Origin: Lichina pygmaea
Lineage: Eukaryota; Ascomycota; Lichinomycetes; Lichinales; Lichinaceae
Reading direction: 5' to 3'
Assembly: GCA_963422465.1 (NCBI GenBank)
Contig: OY730169.1
Coordinates: 5,580,001 to 5,644,000 of the forward strand
Length of the DNA stretch: 64,000 bases
Shown: positions 58,453-64,000 of the stretch, piece by piece
Numbering within the stretch: position 1 is the first letter of the stretch
How the letters are laid out: each line of letters opens with the position of its first letter
The notes under the pieces: model-generated
Told to the model about the DNA's origin: nothing
Database searches by the model: none
What the model saw: the letters and a program-made list of their open reading frames with translations, nothing else
Position numbers and translations under genes: made by a program

Positions 58453-59951
58453 CTATACCCTCGGCATCAGCGCCACGCGCTCAAGCTCGCCGATGACGCC
58501 GCCACCGCTGAGCGTCCATTTCTCGCCGACTTTCCTGGCGTCGACAGTCTCTCTGAACAAGCCGCTCGCGGCGTAGTACTCGAGCAAGCGCCCGGTGTCG
58601 TGGCGGTTCAAACTCTTGACCTCCATGTACTCGACGTCCTTCAAGACGTCCAGTATCCGGTCGTCGTACTTCTGGAACGGGCTGGGCTGTGGCACGTCCT
58701 TCTCGGCTGACCCCCGGGCCCGCGCTTGCATTTGCTTGAGCGCGAGCGAGAAGGTGGGCGTCGAGGGCCGGTTCGACATTGATGTCGCCGCGAGCATGGC
58801 GCCTCCGTTAGGAAGAGCCCTCGCGCCGGAGAAGTACGCTATGAAGTGCTTCACCAGCGCCAGGTCGTGCGCGTGGATCAGGTTAAAGTCGCGGTCTCGG
58901 TACTCCGAAAGCCTCATGACGTGGTTGGCGCCGTCGACGCTGAACAGGACCGGGGGACGCCGATGTCGGTCGGTCGAGGGCGCGGTGAGCTCGTCCCACA
59001 GCGCCTGGAAGATGGGCCACGCGATATCCGGATCGCTGGCCCCGATCTGAGCAAGACGTGCCAGGGAGAGGTTAGACTGCAGTGGGATGGGTACGGAATG
59101 CGTCTTGGACAGCTCAAGCGTCGACAAGAGCCCGTCGTTGGCTCGGGAGATCCGGGCCAGTAGGGATGCCGTGTAGGTCTTTTGGGAGTACGTCGTCGGG
59201 GCGCTTCCAGGGATTGGAGCGTACTCGGTGTGAGCGATTGTCAGGTCCTGGCCTGGGAGGCGGTGGATTGTCAGAACAATGCCGTTCACGTCCGTTCCCC
59301 ATTCACGGTTGGCCTACATTCTGGGATTGATATCACCACCCAGCCTCTCGACAGCGCCGTGGCCTGCGCCTGGAGAAGCATGACGCTTTTGCCAACGCTC
59401 TTTTCTCCACACAGCATCCGCCTCAGTAAGCCCGGGCGTTGCTGTCCCTCGACCGCGGCCAGCTGTCGTGCCAGCTCCAGGCTCTGCTCGGTCCACAAGA
59501 CGGCCGGCTTCCGAAAGGAGCGCCATTTCTGGGTCGGTTTGAACACGGCCAGCTCGCGTAACTGGTCCACCGTCTGCTCAGGTAGCGCGAGGAGTGTGCC
59601 CTTGCTGCTCTCATCCACCGCCGTGTCGGCGTTCAGAGGCTGGAGTCCCTGGACCTCGATGGCGTTGGGGTTTGTGAGAACGATGCGCTTTCTGAAAGCC
59701 CTGCGCTCGCCCGGTGCTGGCGCCTTGCCGGTCTTGGGAGGAGCCTTCTTCGCAATCCGAAGCGTCTTCCGTCCCTTGGTCGGCTCGGTGCCTGCTCGCT
59801 GGTGGCCACCCTTTGCAGCCTTTGGAGCGGGCGCTTCCAGCGTCGCCGTGGTTGAGAAGGGCCGATGACTTGCCAGTGCCGCAGACCTCGCCGGGTTCGA
59901 AAAGCTGGCTGAGCATCGCCAACACCATTGTGACAGTGCTTGACGCTGCAT
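58453..59951 (-). CDS. RSM23: Mitochondrial small-subunit ribosomal protein mS29 (DAP3/Rsm23)
   Basis: Predicted 477-residue mitochondrial ribosomal GTPase-like protein in two exons (59951-59318 and 59252-58453). The N-terminus is a presequence rich in Arg, Ser and Ala (MQRQALSQWCWRCSASF ... RPFSTTATLEAP). The DAP3 domain includes LPEQTVDQLRELAVFKPTQKWRSFRKPAVLW, a P-loop (GEKSVGKSVMLLQAQA), GWVVISIPECQDLTIAHTEYAPIPGS, YSQKTYTASLLARI, PVLFSVDGANHVM with the Walker B-like Asp, and SEYRDRDFNLIHAHDLALVKHFIAYFSG. It sits at the head of the mitochondrial small ribosomal subunit; the animal homologue is also linked to apoptosis. A separate short ORF reading MNGIVLTIHRLPG is only intron read-through upstream of exon 2. 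Confidence 0.94.
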
Positions 59952-60159
59952 TGTGCGGGTCCTACGGCCGTCGTGCCAGACCTGAACGTGTCGAGGCTGG
60001 AAGCAGCCGAAGGAAAAAGTCTAGCTCTACCGTACGGTACCGGTACCGGTAGATCTTGGTTCGGGCGGGTGACAGCAGCCAACTACGCTATTTAGACGTT
60101 CGCACGATCTAAATTCCGACGACTCCAGCCGATTGATTGGGAAGTCCAACCAGATCGCC
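59952..60159. promoter_or_regulatory. Shared upstream region of mS29 and RRS1
   Basis: Only 208 bp separate the divergent start codons of a mitochondrial and a cytosolic ribosome-production gene. A perfect GTAC-type palindromic cluster occupies 60029-60052 in the middle. Confidence 0.55.
60029..60052. repeat. TACCGTACGGTACCGGTACC palindromic cluster
   Basis: 24 bp of overlapping CCGTACGG, CGGTACCG and TACCGGTA palindromes between the mS29 and RRS1 start codons. Confidence 0.7.
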
Positions 60160-60871
60160 ATGGACGCAGACGGGGATGTCATTTCCATGGATGCGACATC
60201 GCGAGAGCAGCCAAAGAAGACTCCTCCCGAAAGACTGTAAGTCATTTCATCAACGGTCTTTTCGGACGACTGACATGAGCAGGCCGGTGAATGTCGAGAA
60301 AGCCACACCGTACACCTTCGACCTAGGCAACCTGCTGGCCGAGGACCCCAACCCGATAACGTGCACGACGGAGGAATCACTGCAGTCGATAGCACGAGAC
60401 GGCGCACAAGCGCTGATCAACCAGCTTCTGACGACCTGTCCGATTGCGTCGACGTCGTCGGGCGTTCTGCTGACGCTGCCGGGCCCGAGCACGGCTCTAC
60501 CACGGGAGAAGGCCGTGCCAGCGGACAAGCCGCTCACGAGATGGCAGCAGTTCGCGGCGAAGAAGGGCATCAAGCCGTCCAAGAAGGATGGCAAGCTGGT
60601 GTACGACGAGGAGAGCGGTGAATGGGTGCCCCGGTGGGGCTACAAGGGTCTGAACAAGAAGACCGAGGGACAGTGGCTGGTCGAGGTCAACGACGACGAT
60701 GACAAAGACAGGGCCAAGAAGACAAAGGGCAAGAAAGCGGACAAGAAGGGCCTGACCGCCGCCGACGACGCCACCGCCGCCAACCCGCGATCCCAGAGCA
60801 GGAGCGAGCGCGTCGAGCGGGTCAAGCGCGCCGAGCGGAAAGCCCGGGCGAACGCACGACTGCAGAGAAAA

Positions 60872-60937
<66 letters not shown>

Positions 60938-60946
60938 AGAAGATGA
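60160..60946 (+). CDS. RRS1: Ribosome biogenesis regulatory protein RRS1
   Basis: Predicted 246-residue nucleolar protein in two exons (60160-60236 and 60283-60946). Family marks are VNVEKATPYTFDLGNLLAEDPNP, SIARDGAQALINQLLT, LPGPSTALPREKAVPADKPLTRWQQFAAKKGI, and KLVYDEESGEWVPRWGYKGLNK. The tail is Lys/Arg-rich (RSERVERVKRAERKARANARLQRK) and ends in about 21 Gly from a pure GGC array, then RR. RRS1 with RPF2 brings the 5S RNP into pre-60S ribosomes. The poly-Gly end is unlike the usual family C-terminus. Confidence 0.95.
60876..60937 (+). repeat. (GGC)n array encoding poly-Gly in RRS1
   Basis: About 20 uninterrupted GGC units inside the coding sequence, four residues from the end of the protein. 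Confidence 0.92.
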
Positions 60947-61460
60947 ATCTAAACTTGACCATGTCCCGTCTAAAGATAGTATGAAAATGGTGCTTTTCCT
61001 CTTGTCTCATCAGTCTGATCCTTGAAATCCCACGATGCTAGAAATCTCATTGTACTTGAAATCTCACACTCCCTTGGGATCCCACAATACTTGAATCTCA
61101 TCATACCCGAAATACCACGCTTCTTGAAATCTCAATGTACCTGCAATCTCATGATACTGGAAATCTCACTTGCTGTGCTCGAATTCGTCTGGTACTTGAA
61201 ATCCCACACTACTCAACCTTCCCAACAATACCTGGAATTCCCACACGATCCCTTTTCTTAGCGACAAGACAGTCCTGCAGGCTATGATTCGATCCACTGC
61301 TTTTTTGGGGGGGTTTCTTCCAAAGGTGACACTGCATATCACGTCCTCCTCCCCCTCGACATTTGCGCATACTTGGCGTGTGTTCAACAGTCTTTCCGTC
61401 TCTCGGTGAGGCTTGGCTTTTGATGGTGTAAAGCACTTGGATTACCTATGTACAGTATGT
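60947..61460. other. Downstream region of RRS1 with degenerate repeat
   Basis: 61020-61210 is a degenerate array of about 18-21-bp units related to TTGAAATCTCACAATACT. The rest shows nothing recognisable. Confidence 0.65.
61020..61210 (+). repeat. Degenerate CTTGAAATCTCAC minisatellite
   Basis: At least nine imperfect copies of a unit near CTTGAAATCTCATGATA, A/T-rich compared with its flanks. Confidence 0.75.
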
Positions 61461-61473
61461 AAGTATGTATTTG
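61461..61473 (+). repeat. Target-site duplication, left copy (13 bp)
   Basis: AAGTATGTATTTG, repeated exactly at 62029-62041 on the far side of the short LINE copy. Confidence 0.9.
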
Positions 61474-62028
61474 AAGCCCACAGAAGAAAAACCTCAATAT
61501 CTTCAAAGATTTGAGGAAGGCTGAGTCTAGTCTACTCCTCCAAATTCTGTCAGCAAGGATAGGACTGGCCAGTTTTCTTTTCAGAGCAAATGTCCCAGAT
61601 TTCAACTCTCCCCTATGCACCTGTGGTTTTGGAGAAGAAACAGCCCAACATATCACCTTTTTCTGTACCAATTTTTCAAGCCAAAGACTACAAGCTCAAT
61701 TCCCTTTACAAGATTTCTCATCTATCTTATTCTCAACTAAGCTACTTCCCAAACTTCTTTTCTGGTTTATGTCTTTGAAAAGACTTGACCAGCTCAACCT
61801 TGCCCACCAAATCTCTCTCTGAGCTTTACCAAGTTAACTATTTGTTTTAACAAATAGCTACATGTACAAATTTCCTTAGCTACTGCATATTCCTCAAGAT
61901 TTTCTCTAGTCTCTCCCAAGCTCCAGTTTTTATCCCTTCAAAGGTTTTCTGGAGAAACAAACATGTACTTAGAAGTTCTGCATGGCTCTACAGCTAAATC
62001 AGTGTAAGAATCAAATAAAAATAAATAA
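61474..62028 (+). mobile_element. LINE, short 5'-truncated 3' fragment
   Basis: A 555-bp copy of the same LINE family as 14501-17400, in the opposite orientation in the window. It keeps the last 100 or so codons (FLRKAESSLLLQILSARIGLASFLF ... CTCGFGEETAQHITFFC ... KRLDQLNLAHQ) and the 3' UTR, and ends in an AATAAAAATAAATA tail. A 13-bp target-site duplication flanks it, as expected for target-primed reverse transcription that stopped early. Confidence 0.93.
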
Positions 62029-62041
62029 AAGTATGTATTTG
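62029..62041 (+). repeat. Target-site duplication, right copy (13 bp)
   Basis: Exact repeat of 61461-61473 directly after the A-rich tail. Confidence 0.9.
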
Positions 62042-63251
62042 GGGAGTAGTGAATGAGTGAGTGTTGTCATCATCATCAGTCTCCCTCCTCACAAGTCTCA
62101 TCCCGCACCTCCACTCTCTGCAGAGCAGAATCTGTCTCCACACTACCTTTTCTCCTCTTCTTCTCAAGGACTGACCTGATTTCCGTGTGCTCGCACCCCC
62201 GATCGGTGTCTCCATCTCTGCAGGACAGCTTGACTGTCTAGCTACAGAAACGGAGATCCGAACAAGATCTGCACGTACAGAAGTCGGTGATTTTTTGTAG
62301 ATGGTTTGACTACCGACCGACTCTGCATGGATGGAGTTGTAGAGGTACTGCCGTCTCTGAATGTTACTGGCTTGCCTGGTCATGCGCTTACAGCTACTCT
62401 TATATCACCAGCCATGCTAGAGAACTGGCTTGTGAGTATGTATAGAACACACTCGCTTCACGTGGAACTTCGGCTCAGTGCTGGCTCATATAAAGATGTA
62501 CCGGCTTTGAACAGAAACCCCACATACTGGCTCACGTAAAAACACACACACACACACAGGGCAATCAAAGAATGCTCCTTGTAAATACTCCTTCCATTGT
62601 CATGGTCACTCGTATCATAAGCAGGATCATATCCCCCCTCCCCCACATCTCGCTCACTCTCACTCTCTTTCTCCCCGCCAGATAAAAAACCCCGTTCACG
62701 CCAAGAGACCAGGCACAAACATGCGCACGCATGCACAGGTGCACGCACACACGCCAAGGTCTTGAAAAAGAGGGGGAGTGGCTATGCAGTGAGAAGAACA
62801 GAAGACAGAAAGGAGGAAGGAGGAAACAGAAGGAGTAGGAAAAGAAGCTGTTGAAAGAGGATGAGGAGCAATGAGGATCGTTGCGGGTGGTTTGAGGGTA
62901 TTTTTGGAGGAGACGGTGGTAACGGAGGTGAATGTGTCGATGGAGTGATGTGGCGAGAGGATGGCAAGGGAAAGGAGTTGGGTGTTTTGGGGGGGGGGGG
63001 GGGGGGGTAGACACGGGGTTGGCCTGTGATGTGGAGCTTTAGAGGGAGAGGGACGAAAAGGGAGAAGGAGTGGGCAGGTAGGTCGGTGAAAAAGGGTATA
63101 AAGTGGAGAGCGGAGTAGAAAGAGTGAGGGCTGAAGAGAAAAGTTCTCGTCGGGTAGACGGGGTATTGTGTGCTTGTGATCGTCCATCATCGTGGTAGCG
63201 TGGTGGAGAGCAGTGGGAGTATCCTACTTCCTTCGGTCATCGTCGCCAGGC
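62042..63251. other. Intergenic, 3' of the RhoGAP gene
   Basis: No gene recognised. It holds (CA)n at 62541-62559, a C/T-rich block on the plus strand at 62632-62678, a 19-nt G run at 62989-63007 and a purine-rich plus strand at 62760-63140. Minus-strand frames here are low-complexity Pro/Ser read-through. Confidence 0.6.
62989..63007. repeat. Poly-G run, 19 nt
   Basis: Uninterrupted G run in the region downstream of the RhoGAP gene. Confidence 0.9.
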
Positions 63252-63357
63252 TCACAGGTGCAACGGTGACATGGGCAGCAGCGGCGACAGTTCCGGTGCC
63301 AGCTGCGGCCGAGTCAAAGGAGACGGCGTGGCCAGCCCGGCCGGATCGCGCCGATCG

Positions 63358-63390
<33 letters not shown>

Positions 63391-64000
63391 AACGGGTCGA
63401 GAGGGACGGCGGGGTGGAAGGCGCGATGCTCCTCCTCGGTCGGCGTCGGCAGCGGCGTGACGACGGCCTTGTCGGTCAGGTCGAGCGGGGCCGGGCCGAA
63501 GCTCGGCGGCTTGCTGCTCTCGGACGACGATAGGGCGCGCTCGTCGAGCGGCTCGCGCGCGGACTCGAGCGTGCTGTCGCCCGCGCTCGAGCCGCGCTCG
63601 CCGCCGTCGAGCCAGCGCTGCTCGGCCTCGAGCGCCTCCTTCTCGGTCCAGCAGCCCTGCCAGCACGAGCGCCAGTCGCACACGAGGAAGTGGAAGCAGA
63701 AGCTGTCCATCTTGAGGCACGGCTGGAAGCAGATGCAGAGGTTCCGGTAGTCCATCTTGTTCTGCTCGACGTACGAGTGCAGCAGGCTGAGATGGCACGT
63801 GATGGCGAAGAGCAGGTAGTAGTTGTACGGCGGCAGCTTGGACAGCTCGTCCTTGAGCATCTGCGGCACTTCGGTCGCGCCGGCGCACAGCTCCGAGATG
63901 CGAGCCTGCGTGGCCTTGGGGAAGATCTCGTCCGGGAGCTCGCGCAACCAGGCCTTGAACATCGACCCGATGATGTTGATGTCGTAGAGTTCGGGCTCCT
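63252..64000 (-). CDS. RhoGAP-domain protein, C-terminal part (runs off the window)
   Basis: The last 249 or so residues of a Rho-type GTPase-activating protein; the 5' part lies beyond 64000. The visible frame starts inside the GAP domain (EPELYDINIIGSMFKAWLRELPDEIFPKA) and continues LKDELSKLPPYNYYLLFAITCHLSLLHSYVEQNKMDYRNLCICFQPCLKM, the conserved helices with the Asn of the NLAI/NLC motif, then FHFLVCDWRSCWQGCWTEKEALEAEQ. The tail is Ser/Pro/Asp-rich with a run of about 12 Ser (63359-63392, from a GAC/GTC repeat) and ends LLPMSPLHL. The catalytic Arg finger must be upstream of the window edge, so activity cannot be judged. These proteins switch off Rho/Cdc42-type GTPases in polarity control. 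Confidence 0.88.

Noticed and set aside
59253-59317. Separate gene starting MNGIVLTIHRLPG
   Set aside because: This is intron read-through into mS29 exon 2; splicing joins the P-loop half and the second half in frame.

Overview
The window looks like nuclear DNA of a filamentous ascomycete (Pezizomycotina, most likely a Sordariomycete such as a member of the Hypocreales; the order is inference). Signs are short introns of about 45-110 nt with GT..AG ends and CTAAC-like branch points, fungal-type proteins (Hel2, a PTH11-like rhodopsin-fold protein, a fungal OSCA/CSC1 channel, a Net1/Dnt1-like nucleolar protein) and fungal transposons. Nothing bacterial or organellar was seen.

Layout: 1-3050 is mostly non-coding with one possible small Ala-rich two-exon gene. 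3051-14048 holds a DEK_C/SWIB protein, the Hel2/ZNF598 ribosome-collision ubiquitin ligase, a FAR-17a/AIG1-like membrane protein, frataxin (minus strand) and the PPWD1-type WD40-cyclophilin. 14049-17438 is a microsatellite cluster into which a 5'-truncated LINE is inserted. 17670-23788 carries two minus-strand genes, a propeller-like protein of unknown function and an OSCA/CSC1-type channel. 23911-24575 is a decayed Tc1/mariner element. CCT2 follows, then a complete pogo/Fot1-type transposon (26597-28751) with identical 41-bp ends, then the unfolded-protein sensor IRE1. A 4.1-kb gene-poor stretch separates IRE1 from the Dnt1-like gene. Next are the rhodopsin-fold membrane protein (minus), a 3.1-kb gene-poor stretch, a LYAR-type zinc-finger gene, the divergent pair PEX1/MCM7, the divergent pair mS29(DAP3)/RRS1, a second and shorter LINE copy with a clear 13-bp target-site duplication, and the C-terminal part of a RhoGAP gene that runs off the right edge.

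The genes are single-copy housekeeping genes in no operon-like order. Three head-to-head pairs share short upstream regions (frataxin/PPWD1, PEX1/MCM7, mS29/RRS1). Several products touch ribosome production or quality control (RRS1, mS29, Hel2, the LYAR-like and Dnt1-like nucleolar proteins), but the sequence gives no evidence that they form a cluster.

The least explained signals are (a) GTAC-rich palindromic clusters (ACGGAGTACTCCGT and GGTACCGTACGG types) that recur in the intergenic DNA upstream of most genes here and are rare in exons, and (b) long pure C or G runs (11-29 nt) in introns and intergenic DNA, one of them 3 nt past a stop codon. No tRNA, rRNA, CRISPR array, or LTR element was recognised.
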